64,000 nucleotides of DNA from NCBI RefSeq assembly GCF_019056515.1, contig NZ_CP064873.1, positions 992,001-1,056,000 on the forward strand. Reading direction: 5' to 3'. Made by a program: the position numbers and the translations under genes. Positions 52,171 through 60,046 of the stretch are shown one piece after another. The notes under the pieces are model-generated. The model did no database searches, had not been told where the DNA came from, and saw only the letters and a list, made by a program, of their open reading frames with translations. Positions within the stretch are counted from its first letter, which is position 1. Each line of letters begins with the position of its first letter. This DNA is from Microbacterium paraoxydans. Its GTDB lineage: Bacteria > Actinomycetota > Actinomycetes > Actinomycetales > Microbacteriaceae.

Positions 52171-52253
52171 CGTCGACCCACCCCCTTCCGCTCGACCCGG
52201 CCCCCTGCGCGCGCACGCAACGGGCCGGGGCGCGCGAAAGGGGGTGGGTCGCG
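52171..52253. repeat. 83-bp interspersed palindromic element, copy B
   Basis: Begins CGTCGACCCACCCCCTTCCG and ends AAAGGGGGTGGGTCGCG, with an inner CCCGGCCC / GGGCCGGG stem. It starts 2 bp after the gapB stop. Confidence 0.78.
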
Positions 52254-52267
52254 GCATGATGAGGGGC

Positions 52268-53311
52268 ATGAAGACCTCACGATGGCGGGAGGAGCGGCTG
52301 CGGTGGCAGGGGCTGACCGCGCCGGGGCGGGACGTGGTGGGGGCGGCGGCGCGGCTGCTCGCGGTGCAGAGCCAGGACTTCACGGCCGGACGGTGGGCGC
52401 TGGCCGTGCGGACGAAGGGCGATGTACGGCTTCGTGACGTCGACGCCGCGTTCGACCGTGGGGACCTCGTCCGGGCCTGGACCATGCGGGGGACGCTGCA
52501 CACGATCCCCGCACGCGACCTCGGCTGGGTGCTGGAGGTCACGGCCGCACGACAGCAGCAGCAGGCGGCCTCCCGACAGCGGCAGCTCGGCATCGACGAC
52601 GCCATGATCGACGCGGTCGTCCGGGAGCTCAAGCCGCGGCTCCGTGACGGCGGCCTCACCCGGAGCGAGATCTTCCCGGTGCTCGAGGGCATCGGCATCG
52701 ACCCCTCGGGCCAGCGCGGCATCCATCTGCTGTTCGCGCTGACGGTCTCCGGCGTGCTCGTGCAGGGGCCGGTCGTGCCGCGGGAGGGCATCACGCGGGA
52801 GCAGCGGTTCGTGCTCGCGGCGGACCACATCCGCGACCACGCCCACCCGGAGCACCCGCTGGCCGAGCTGTTCGTCCGCTACGTCGAGGGACACGGGCCC
52901 GCCGGGGTCGCGGACTTCGCGTGGTGGTCGGGGCTGACGCTCGGGCGGTCCCGGGAGGCGGCGGAGCGGGCGGCGACCAGGGTGAGCGAGGTCGAGGACG
53001 GGGTCTTCGTCGGACGCACCCCGCCCCGGCGCGCGGCGGGCCGTCCGTCCGTGTTCGCCCTCGGAGCCTTCGACGAGTACTACATCTCCTACGCCGACCG
53101 CACCGTCGTCTGCGCTCCGGAACACCTCGCCGCCGTCGGCCCGGGGAAGAACGGGATGGTCCGGGCGACCGTGGTGGAGCACGGCCGCGTGATCGGCTGC
53201 TGGACCCACGCCGCCGCCGCCCACACCACCCCTCCGGCTCTCTTCGAGCCACCCGAGGACCCCGCCGCCGTCACCGCCGCCCTCGCCCGCTTCGCCGCGT
53301 TCCTCGCCTGA
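52268..53311 (+). CDS. Winged-helix DNA-binding protein (HTH_42, AlkZ/YcaQ-like)
   Basis: About 347 residues. The AVQSQD motif (about residue 37) and RGTLHTIPARDLGWV match the HTH_42 family, which includes AlkZ/YcaQ DNA glycosylases that unhook interstrand crosslinks; there the QxD/QxQ residues are catalytic. The C-terminal domain with FALGAFDEYYISYADR is conserved in the family. The start is uncertain among ATG 52256, 52259 and 52268; GAGGGG precedes the last. It is flanked on both sides by 83-bp palindromic elements. Whether it is a glycosylase or a regulator is not settled by sequence. Confidence 0.8.
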   Translation: MKTSRWREERLRWQGLTAPGRDVVGAAARLLAVQSQDFTAGRWALAVRTKGDVRLRDVDAAFDRGDLVRAWTMRGTLHTIPARDLGWVLEVTAARQQQQAASRQRQLGIDDAMIDAVVRELKPRLRDGGLTRSEIFPVLEGIGIDPSGQRGIHLLFALTVSGVLVQGPVVPREGITREQRFVLAADHIRDHAHPEHPLAELFVRYVEGHGPAGVADFAWWSGLTLGRSREAAERAATRVSEVEDGVFVGRTPPRRAAGRPSVFALGAFDEYYISYADRTVVCAPEHLAAVGPGKNGMVRATVVEHGRVIGCWTHAAAAHTTPPALFEPPEDPAAVTAALARFAAFLA

Positions 53312-53316
53312 CCCCT

Positions 53317-53399
53317 CGTCGACCCGCCCCTTCCGTGCCTCCCGGCCCCCTACGCCCGCGCGTAACGGGCCGGGGTGGACGCAAGGGGGTGGGTCGACG
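53317..53399. repeat. 83-bp interspersed palindromic element, copy C
   Basis: Opens CGTCGACCCGCCCCTTCC and closes AAGGGGGTGGGTCGACG, with the inner CCCGGCCCC / GGGCCGGGG stem. It lies between the convergent winged-helix and RamB-like genes. Confidence 0.78.
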
Positions 53400-53401
53400 G
53401 G

Positions 53402-54844
53402 TCACTCACTCGCATGGCGACCGAGGAAGTTGTAGACCTCGTTGTCGTCCACGCCGGGGAACATGCCGCGGGGGAGCGGCGAGAACATGTGGGTGTGCAC
53501 GCGGGCGCTCGGCCACGCCCGGCCCTTCCAGCGCTCCGTGAGCTCGGGCGACGGGCGACGGCAGCACGCCTCGTCGGGGCAGGTCGACACGGCCCTGTCG
53601 TTCGTCTCGCGTCCCCGCCACCAGCGGGCGTCGTCGAACGGCACGCCGACCGTGACGGAGAACTCGCCCTCGCTCGACGAGCCGGTCTGCGTGGAGCACC
53701 AGAACGTGCCGGACGGGGTGTCCGTGTACTGGTGGTGCTCGACGGTGCGGTTCTGCTCCGTGAAGGCGGAACGGGCCTGGAACTTCCGGCACACCCGCTG
53801 CCCCTCCACTGCTCCCGTCACGTCCATCGGCAGCGGCAGGTCGTCGTTCTCGTAGACGCGCGTGATGGCCCCGGTCGAGTCGACGCGCAGGAAGTGCAGC
53901 GACATGCCGAGGTGCTGCGTGAGCAGGTTCGTCATGCGCATGCCGGCGGCCTCGTGCGTCACGCCGAAACCGTCGCGGAAGTCCTCCACCGCGAGGTTGC
54001 GGTCCTTCTTCGCCTGCTGCAGGAAGGCCACCGCGGCGGTCTCCGGCATCAGGCAGCACGCGGCGAAGTAGTTGATCTCCAGGCGCTGCTGCAGGAAGTC
54101 GGCGTAGTCGGTCGGCGGCGTGTGCCCGAGCAGGCGGTGCGCCATGGCCTGCAGCGCCATGGACCGCAGGCCGTGTCCGCCGGGGATGGACGCCGGGGGC
54201 AGGTAGATGCGGCCGTTCTCGAGGTCGGTGACCGAGCGCGTCGAGTGCGGCAGATCGTTGACGTAGATGAGCTCGAAGCCGAGCTTCTCAGCCATGATGC
54301 TCACGGTGCGGTGGGTCAGGGCGCCCTGCGAATGGCCGGCCGCCTTGAGCTGCTTCTCCGCGAGCTTCTCGATGTCCGGCAGGTAGTTGTTCTGCGCGCG
54401 CATCCGCAGGCGCAGCTCCGTGTTGGCGCGACGGGCCTCCTCCGGGGTCGCGATGGCCTCGCGCTCGCGGCGCTGCAGCTCGCGGTGCAGCCCGAGGATG
54501 GACTCGATGGTCTCATCGCTCATGCCCTTCGTGACGCGGACGGGCGAGACCCCGAGCTGACGGAACACCGGACTCTCCTGCGCCCGCTCCAGCTCGATCT
54601 CCAGGGCCGCGCGGCGGTTCGGCGGCTCGCCGGAGATGAGATCGGTCACCTCCGTGCCGGTGGCCTGCGCGATCGCCTGGAGGAGTGACAGCTTGGGCTC
54701 GCGCTTGCCGTTCTCGATGAGGCTGAGCTGGGAGCCGGCGACCCCGACGAGGGCTCCCAGCTCGTCGAGCGTGTAGCCCTTCTCCAGGCGGCGGTGCCGG
54801 ATGCGGTGGCCGAGGGTCGTGAGGTGGATGCCGGAGGACGCCAT
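53402..54844 (-). CDS. ramB: RamB-like XRE/IrrE-type transcriptional regulator
   Basis: 480 residues. XRE HTH at about 10-65 (YTLDELGALVGVAGSQLSLI), then an IrrE/DUF955-like domain whose peptidase motif is degenerate (AHRLLGH in place of HExxH), then a Cys-containing DUF2083-like C-terminal region. Architecture and length match RamB, which controls acetate and C2/C3 metabolism genes in corynebacteria. It is divergent from pckG across a 109-bp gap with an inverted repeat, so autoregulation and control of gluconeogenesis are likely. The degenerate motif argues against protease activity. Confidence 0.85.
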   Translation of the reverse strand: MASSGIHLTTLGHRIRHRRLEKGYTLDELGALVGVAGSQLSLIENGKREPKLSLLQAIAQATGTEVTDLISGEPPNRRAALEIELERAQESPVFRQLGVSPVRVTKGMSDETIESILGLHRELQRREREAIATPEEARRANTELRLRMRAQNNYLPDIEKLAEKQLKAAGHSQGALTHRTVSIMAEKLGFELIYVNDLPHSTRSVTDLENGRIYLPPASIPGGHGLRSMALQAMAHRLLGHTPPTDYADFLQQRLEINYFAACCLMPETAAVAFLQQAKKDRNLAVEDFRDGFGVTHEAAGMRMTNLLTQHLGMSLHFLRVDSTGAITRVYENDDLPLPMDVTGAVEGQRVCRKFQARSAFTEQNRTVEHHQYTDTPSGTFWCSTQTGSSSEGEFSVTVGVPFDDARWWRGRETNDRAVSTCPDEACCRRPSPELTERWKGRAWPSARVHTHMFSPLPRGMFPGVDDNEVYNFLGRHASE

Positions 54845-54856
54845 AGTTTGAGTCTA

Positions 54857-54881
54857 GCGAAAGAACTGTGATTCTTATCGC
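54857..54881. promoter_or_regulatory. Interrupted palindrome between ramB-like gene and pckG
   Basis: GCGAAAGAA (54857-54865) and TTCTTATCGC (54872-54881) are reverse complements apart from one inserted base, around 6 bp. It lies 12 bp upstream of the regulator start and 73 bp before pckG. Confidence 0.5.
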
Positions 54882-54953
54882 TCGATTCGGCCGAAAGTCC
54901 GCGCCGAGGGCGAAGAAGATGGAAGCAACGCCCCACACTTCGAAGGAGCAGTC

Positions 54954-56816
54954 ATGGCCATGGCCGAAGTTCTCACCCCTCGCACGTCCCCTGTCGCCCC
55001 GACGCGCACGTTCGGCACCGCCCCCTCCTACGACACCCCTGCGATGGCGGAGCTCGCCGCCTGGGTCGAGGAGATCCGCGCGCTCACGCAGCCGGACGCC
55101 GTGCACTGGGTGGACGGCTCGCGTGCCGAGAACGACTGGCTGCTGCGCGGACTCGTCGACGAGGGCAAGCTCATCAAGCTGAACCCCGAGTGGCGTCCCG
55201 GCTCGTACCTGGCGCGCTCGCACCCCAGCGACGTCGCCCGCACCGAGGCGCGCACCTTCATCGCCTCGGAGCGCGAGGAGGACGCCGGCCCCACCAACAA
55301 CTGGGCCGACCCCGCCGAGATGCACGCGAAGATGGACGAGATCTTCGAGGGCTCGATGCGCGGCCGCACGATGTACGTCGTGCCGTTCTCGATGGGTCGC
55401 GTCGGCGGCCCCCTGTCGCACATCGGCGTGCAGATCACCGACAGCGCCTACGCCGTCGCGTCGATCGGCATCATGACCCGCGTGGGCGACGAGGTCACCC
55501 GCCAGATCGCCGAGGGCGCGCCCTGGGTCAAGACCGTGCACTCCGTCGGCGCTCCGCTGGAGGCGGGCGAGCCGGACGTCGAGTGGCCCTGCAATGACGA
55601 CAAGTACATCGTGCACTTCCCGGAGACGCTCGAGGTCTACTCGTACGGCTCGGGCTACGGCGGCAATGCGATCCTCGCGAAGAAGTGCTTCGCGCTGCGC
55701 ATCGCGTCGGTGATCGCCCGTGACGAGGGCTGGCTCGCCGAGCACATGCTCCTCATCCGCGTGATCGACCCGCAGGGCAAGGCGTACCACGTCGCCGCCG
55801 CGTTCCCGTCGGCCTGCGGCAAGACGAACCTCGCGATGCTGCGACCGACGATCCCAGGCTGGAAGGTCGAGACCCTCGGCGACGACATCGCCTGGATCCG
55901 CCCGGGCGAGGACGGACGACTCTGGGCGATCAACCCGGAGGCCGGCTTCTTCGGCGTCGCGCCCGGCACCGGTGAGTCGACCAACGTCACCGCGGTCGAG
56001 ACGCTGTGGGGCAACACGATCTTCACCAACGTCGCGCTCCGCCCCGACGGCGACGTGTGGTGGGAGGGCCTGACCGACGAGGCGCCCGCGAACCTCATCG
56101 ACTGGGAGGGCAACGACTGGACGCCCGACTCCGGCCGTCCTGCGGCGCATCCCAACTCGCGTTTCACGGTGTCGGCGGCCCAGTGCCCGCAGATCTCCGA
56201 GGACTGGGAGGAGGCCGTGCCACTCGACGTCATCCTGTTCGGCGGACGCCGCGCGAGCAACGTACCGCTCGTGGTCGAGGCCACCGACTGGACCCACGGC
56301 GTGTTCCTCGGCTCGAACATCTCGTCCGAGCGCACGGCGGCCGCCGAGGGCACGGTCGGCGAGCTGCGCCGCGACCCCTTCGCCATGCTGCCGTTCTGCG
56401 GCTACAACATGGCCGACTACTTCGGTCACTGGCTGAAGGTCGGCCGCGGCCTGCGCTTCGACCGTGCACCGCGCATCTTCCAGGTGAACTGGTTCCGTCG
56501 CGGAGCTGACGGCCGGTTCCTCTGGCCCGGCTTCGGCGACAACTCCCGCGTCGTCGACTGGATCATCCGCCGCGTGGCCGGTGACGTGCCGGCGGTGGAC
56601 AGCCCCATCGGACGCCTGCCGCGCGTGGAGGACCTCAACCTCGACGGCCTCGACATCCCCGCGGAAGACCTCGACGAGCTCTTCTCGGTCGACCCCGAGG
56701 CGTGGAAGGCCGAGGCCGACCTCACGGAGGAGTTCTACGACACCTTCGGCGACCGCGTCCCGGCGGCGCTGCGCACCGAGCTCGCTTCGCTGCGCTACCG
56801 CCTCGCGAAGGCGTAG
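54954..56816 (+). CDS. pckG: Phosphoenolpyruvate carboxykinase (GTP)
   Basis: 620 residues, the usual length for the GTP-dependent class. The P-loop with reactive Cys 288 is FPSACGKTN; the GTP-specific [13 protein letters not shown] segment and [15 protein letters not shown] are present. It converts oxaloacetate and GTP to PEP, GDP and CO2, the entry point of gluconeogenesis. GAAGGAG lies 5 bases before the ATG at 54954. It is divergent from the RamB-like regulator, followed by a GC-rich hairpin terminator. Confidence 0.96.
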   Translation: MAMAEVLTPRTSPVAPTRTFGTAPSYDTPAMAELAAWVEEIRALTQPDAVHWVDGSRAENDWLLRGLVDEGKLIKLNPEWRPGSYLARSHPSDVARTEARTFIASEREEDAGPTNNWADPAEMHAKMDEIFEGSMRGRTMYVVPFSMGRVGGPLSHIGVQITDSAYAVASIGIMTRVGDEVTRQIAEGAPWVKTVHSVGAPLEAGEPDVEWPCNDDKYIVHFPETLEVYSYGSGYGGNAILAKKCFALRIASVIARDEGWLAEHMLLIRVIDPQGKAYHVAAAFPSACGKTNLAMLRPTIPGWKVETLGDDIAWIRPGEDGRLWAINPEAGFFGVAPGTGESTNVTAVETLWGNTIFTNVALRPDGDVWWEGLTDEAPANLIDWEGNDWTPDSGRPAAHPNSRFTVSAAQCPQISEDWEEAVPLDVILFGGRRASNVPLVVEATDWTHGVFLGSNISSERTAAAEGTVGELRRDPFAMLPFCGYNMADYFGHWLKVGRGLRFDRAPRIFQVNWFRRGADGRFLWPGFGDNSRVVDWIIRRVAGDVPAVDSPIGRLPRVEDLNLDGLDIPAEDLDELFSVDPEAWKAEADLTEEFYDTFGDRVPAALRTELASLRYRLAKA

Positions 56817-56826
56817 CCCCCAGACC

Positions 56827-56852
56827 GGTGCCGGTTCGGGGGAGCCGGCACC
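56827..56852 (+). terminator. Hairpin terminator after pckG
   Basis: GGTGCCGG (56827-56834) pairs with CCGGCACC (56845-56852) around a 10-nt loop, 10 bp after the pckG stop. Confidence 0.7.
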
Positions 56853-56879
56853 CTCGGCCTCCGGGTCGAGACAGACCCG

Positions 56880-56938
56880 CGAAGGCGGGGCATCAGAGAC
56901 CAACCCATGGCTGAGTGGTCTCCGACGCCCCGCCTTCG
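56880..56938. repeat. 59-bp palindrome, distinct sequence
   Basis: CGAAGGCGGGGC (56880-56891) pairs with GCCCCGCCTTCG (56927-56938); inner GAGACCA / TGGTCTC also pairs. It is similar in length to the 58-bp family but not in sequence. It may terminate pckG or the convergent ABC gene. Confidence 0.7.
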
Positions 56939-56950
56939 TGGCACCCACTT

Positions 56951-57036
56951 CCGACGAGACCCCGGTTTCGCGTCGAGACCCCGCACCGCACACGTGCGGA
57001 AGGCGGGGTCTCGGCGGAAACGCGGGGTCTCGGCGG
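56951..57036. repeat. 86-bp palindrome with doubled GAGACCCCG boxes
   Basis: The left arm contains GACGAGACCCCG and GTCGAGACCCCGC; the right arm contains GCGGGGTCTCGGCGG twice. The two arms pair over about 30 bp around a small CACGTG-centred tip. It precedes the convergent ABC exporter stop at 57058. Confidence 0.65.
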
Positions 57037-57057
57037 TGTAGGTGGGGGGAGGGGGAG

Positions 57058-58944
57058 TCAGGCGAGGAGCTGGTGGCGGGCGAGGTCGCGGTAGAGCGGG
57101 GTCGACTCCACGAGCTCGGCGTGCGTGCCCTGTCCGACGACCACGCCGTCCTGCAGCACCACGATGAGGTCGCTGTCGACGACGGTGGACAGACGGTGCG
57201 CGATCACGACGAGCGTGCGGTCGGTGGCGACCGCGTCGATGGCCTCGCGCATGCGCTGCTCGTTCACGCCGTCGAGCGACGAGGTCGACTCGTCCAGCAG
57301 GAGGATCGGGGCGTCCGTGAGGAGCGCCCGGGCGATCGCGAGCCGCTGCCGTTCGCCGCCGGAGAGCATCACGCCGTCCTCGCCGACCGGAGCATCGACC
57401 CCGAGGGGGTTCCGCTCCAGCACGTCGCCGAGGTTCACGGCGCGGAGCACGCGCTCGCAGTCCGCATCGGTGGCGTCGGGGGAGGCGAGCCGCAGGTTCT
57501 CGGCGAGGGTGCCGGCGAGGGTCGGGGCGTCCTGCTCGACGTAGCCGAAGTGGGCGCGGAGCTCGTCGCGCGCGTAGGTGCGGGTGTCGTGTCCCTTCAG
57601 ACGGATGGAGCCGCCCGTGGGGTCGTAGAAGCGCTCGATGAGGGAGAGGATGGTGCTCTTCCCCGCCCCGCTGGGGCCGACCAATGCCACCCGTGCCCCC
57701 CGGGGGACCGCGAAGGACACCCCGCGGAGCACCTCGTGGTCCTGGGGGTCGGGGGCGGCATCGGCCTGCTCCAGGTGCGCGTCGGCGAGCAGGGTCTGCG
57801 CCTCTCGCGCGGCGGCGCGGCGGGCCGCGACGACGTTCTCCGGGTAGCGGAAGCGCACGTCGCGGAACTCCAGGACCGGGGCGTCCGCACCGGGCTCCTC
57901 GTCGCGGGGGAGGGCGGCGGCGGTGGCCGCGTCGTCCTGGGTCTCGGTGGGCAGGTCGAGCACCTCCTGGATGCGGCCGAGCGCGCCGAGGGCCTGGTTG
58001 ACGGAGGTGATCGCGCCGAACGTCGAGGCGAGGGGCATCACCAGCAGGAAGAGGAACATCACGAACGAGATGAGGGCCGCGATCGAGATGGCTCCGGCGG
58101 CGACGCGGAAGCCGCCCACGCCGAGCACGACGAGCAGGGAGAGCTGGAGGGCGATGCCGGCGACCGGCACCACGAGCGAGGAGATCTTCGCGATCCGCAC
58201 GCCGATGCCGTACGCCTCGGAGGCCCGCTCCGTCACCGCCGCGGTCTCCCGCTCGGTCGCGCCGGAGGCTCGGATGGTGCGGATGGAGCCGACGGCCCGC
58301 TCGACGCCCGAGGCCAGCTCGCCGACCTTCTCCTGCTGAGCGGTGGACGCCGCGCGGATCCGGCCGCTGAGGGCGACGACGACCACGACGGAGACGCCGA
58401 TCACCACGACGATGAGCAGCAGCAGCACGGGGTCGATGAGCAGCATCGCGATGAGCGCCCCCGCGAAGAGCACGACGTTGCCGACCGCGTCGGCGAGCCC
58501 CTGCGTGAGGACGGCATAGAGGAGCGTCGTGTCGGTGCCGACGCGAGAGACGAGGTCGCCGGTGCGCCGTGCGTCGAACTCGGATGTCGGCAGGTGCAGG
58601 ATGCGGGCGATGAGCTTGCGGCGGCTGGAGTACACGACCGCGGTGCCGGTGCGCTGCAGCAGGTAGTGCTGGAACCCCGAGATGATCGACGACACGATCA
58701 CGAAGCCGACGAGCAGCCACACGAGCACGCCGATCGTGCCGTCGGATTGCACGGCCTCGATGACCTGGCCGACGAGGAGGGGCTGCACGAGCGAGGTCGC
58801 GGCGCCGAACACGCTGAGGACGGCGACGACGACGAGGGTGCGCTTGTGCTCGAAGAGGAAGGGGAGGAGCTGGCGGAAGGTGGCGCGGGGCCCGTCGGCC
58901 GGTGCGCCCCGTCCGCGTCGGCGTGCTGTCGCCGTGCGGGACAT
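57058..58944 (-). CDS. ABC exporter half-transporter (permease-ATPase)
   Basis: 628 residues. Six membrane helices (about 25-330) are followed by an ATPase with Walker A GPSGAGKST, signature MLSGGERQRLAIARAL and Walker B ILLLDESTSSLDG, the type I exporter (MsbA/LmrA-like) layout. The nucleotide domain has an Ala/Glu-rich insertion of about 30 residues (AARRAAAREAQTLLADAHLE region) between the first strands, before HEVLRGVSF. It should work as a homodimer. The ATG at 58944 has GAGG upstream; the long in-frame extension is not coding. Substrate unknown. Confidence 0.9.
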   Translation of the reverse strand: MSRTATARRRGRGAPADGPRATFRQLLPFLFEHKRTLVVVAVLSVFGAATSLVQPLLVGQVIEAVQSDGTIGVLVWLLVGFVIVSSIISGFQHYLLQRTGTAVVYSSRRKLIARILHLPTSEFDARRTGDLVSRVGTDTTLLYAVLTQGLADAVGNVVLFAGALIAMLLIDPVLLLLIVVVIGVSVVVVVALSGRIRAASTAQQEKVGELASGVERAVGSIRTIRASGATERETAAVTERASEAYGIGVRIAKISSLVVPVAGIALQLSLLVVLGVGGFRVAAGAISIAALISFVMFLFLLVMPLASTFGAITSVNQALGALGRIQEVLDLPTETQDDAATAAALPRDEEPGADAPVLEFRDVRFRYPENVVAARRAAAREAQTLLADAHLEQADAAPDPQDHEVLRGVSFAVPRGARVALVGPSGAGKSTILSLIERFYDPTGGSIRLKGHDTRTYARDELRAHFGYVEQDAPTLAGTLAENLRLASPDATDADCERVLRAVNLGDVLERNPLGVDAPVGEDGVMLSGGERQRLAIARALLTDAPILLLDESTSSLDGVNEQRMREAIDAVATDRTLVVIAHRLSTVVDSDLIVVLQDGVVVGQGTHAELVESTPLYRDLARHQLLA

Positions 58945-59020
58945 GGGGGACCTCGATCTGGAGATGGTACTTCGACCGTACTCGGGGGACGGTCGTTTCC
59001 TATGGGGCGGCTGTATGGGC

Positions 59021-59227
59021 TCAGGTGCGACCGAAGCGCCGATGTGCCGCCTGCTTGGTGACGCCGAGGGCACTCGCGATCGCCTGCCACGAGTAGCCGC
59101 TCGTGCGGGCGCGGCGGACCTGCGCCTCTTCGGCGCGCGCGAGCTCCTTGCGCAGCGCGGCCAGGCGGTGGAGTTCGGCGAGGGGTTCGCCGCCCTCGGC
59201 AGCGGCGACGGTGGTCGGTTGAGACAT
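59021..59227 (-). CDS. Small HTH DNA-binding protein
   Basis: 68 residues from ATG 59227 with AAAGGAGG directly upstream. An Ala/Glu-rich N-terminal helix is followed by a Trp-starting HTH (YSWQAIASALGVTKQAAHRRFG). Similar short proteins are annotated as AsnC/MarR-like or HTH in actinobacteria. Its promoter has a TTGACA -35 box and two GTCAA-N6-TTGAC palindromes, so autoregulation is likely. It is divergent from the FitA-like antitoxin gene. Confidence 0.75.
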   Translation of the reverse strand: MSQPTTVAAAEGGEPLAELHRLAALRKELARAEEAQVRRARTSGYSWQAIASALGVTKQAAHRRFGRT

Positions 59228-59241
59228 GGGGACCTCCTTTG

Positions 59242-59286
59242 CGTCAATATTCGTTGACGTTTGGGCCGGTGTCAAGAAGTGTTGAC
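59242..59286 (-). promoter_or_regulatory. Promoter with two GTCAA-N6-TTGAC operators
   Basis: Palindromes CGTCAA-TATTCG-TTGACG (59242-59259) and GTCAA-GAAGTG-TTGAC (59271-59286), centres 28 bp apart. On the minus strand TTGACA (59270-59275) is a consensus -35 box with a 17-bp spacer to GAATAT, so both sites overlap the promoter. Confidence 0.65.
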
Positions 59287-59345
59287 GAGCACGTTGTCCA
59301 CAGCACGGCCTTGCCCGCATGCGGAGCGCATGCGATCCTGACAGG

Positions 59346-59591
59346 ATGGCTCGCATGCTGCAAGTGAGGAACCTGCCCGATGAGGTTCACGCCCGGCTCA
59401 AAGAGCGTGCCGCGGCGGAACGCATGAGCCTGTCGGACTACGTCGCGCGCGAGCTGGAGGACCTCGTCCGGTACCGCAGCAATGCCGAGGTCCTCGAGGC
59501 GTCGCGGGCACGGGCGCGCGCGGCCCGCGTCTCCCTGACGCGCGAGGGCATCCTCGCCGCCCGTGATCGCGAACGGGACGAGCGCGAGTGA
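59346..59591 (+). CDS. FitA/VapB-like ribbon-helix-helix antitoxin
   Basis: 81 residues from ATG 59346. The N-terminal LQVRNLPDEVHARLKERAAAE is the typical FitA-like ribbon-helix-helix, and the Arg-rich tail would wrap the toxin. It overlaps the PIN-domain gene by GTGA, the usual antitoxin-first order. It neutralises the toxin and normally represses its own promoter. The divergent promoter palindromes nearby may also serve it. Confidence 0.88.
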   Translation: MARMLQVRNLPDEVHARLKERAAAERMSLSDYVARELEDLVRYRSNAEVLEASRARARAARVSLTREGILAARDRERDERE

Positions 59592-59974
59592 GCGGGACGT
59601 CCGAGGCGGTCGTGCTCGATGCCTCGGCGGCGATCGAAGCACTGCTCGGCGAGGAGGTCTGGACGCACGGCGAGGAGTTCCACGCACACGCGGGTCTCGA
59701 TATCGAGGTCCTCTCCGCGCTCCGACGCCTCACGATGCGGTCCTCGATGCCGGCGCATGCCGCTCGTGAGGCTCTCGACGCGTTCGGAGCGCTGGAGATC
59801 ACCCGCCATCCGCTGCGTCGGCTCATCCCGCGGATCTGGTCGCTGCGCGGTGACGTCTCCGCGTACGACGCCGGTTATGTCGCGCTCGCGGAGGCCCTCG
59901 ACGTCCCTCTGCTCACGGCCGATCGCCGGCTGGCGAAGACGGCGGGCCGGTACTGCCACGTCGTGGTGCTGTGA
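59588..59974 (+). CDS. PIN-domain ribonuclease toxin (VapC/FitB-like)
   Basis: 128 residues from GTG 59588. Acidic residues of the PIN active site are visible: D11 in VVLDASA, Glu in DIEVLSAL (about 40), Asp in SAYDAGYVALAEAL (about 97) and Asp in LLTADRRLA (about 115). The family cleaves specific tRNAs or rRNA when the antitoxin is degraded. The complete set of residues suggests an active toxin. A strong terminator follows. Confidence 0.9.
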   Translation: MSGTSEAVVLDASAAIEALLGEEVWTHGEEFHAHAGLDIEVLSALRRLTMRSSMPAHAAREALDAFGALEITRHPLRRLIPRIWSLRGDVSAYDAGYVALAEALDVPLLTADRRLAKTAGRYCHVVVL

Positions 59975-59995
59975 GCGTCTGGCGAGGAAGACGAG

Positions 59996-60027
59996 AACGG
60001 CTGCACCCCCGAGGGAGTGCAGCCGTT
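59996..60027. terminator. Bidirectional hairpin terminator
   Basis: AACGGCTGCAC (59996-60006) pairs perfectly with GTGCAGCCGTT (60017-60027) between the convergent toxin and transporter genes. Confidence 0.85.
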
Positions 60028-60046
60028 GCTGTCGTTCGGTCGGCCT

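Noticed and set aside
59346..59974. Defence island around the toxin-antitoxin pair
   Set aside because: Apart from the FitAB-like pair and one orphan Mrr-like module there are no restriction, Abi, CBASS or phage genes nearby.
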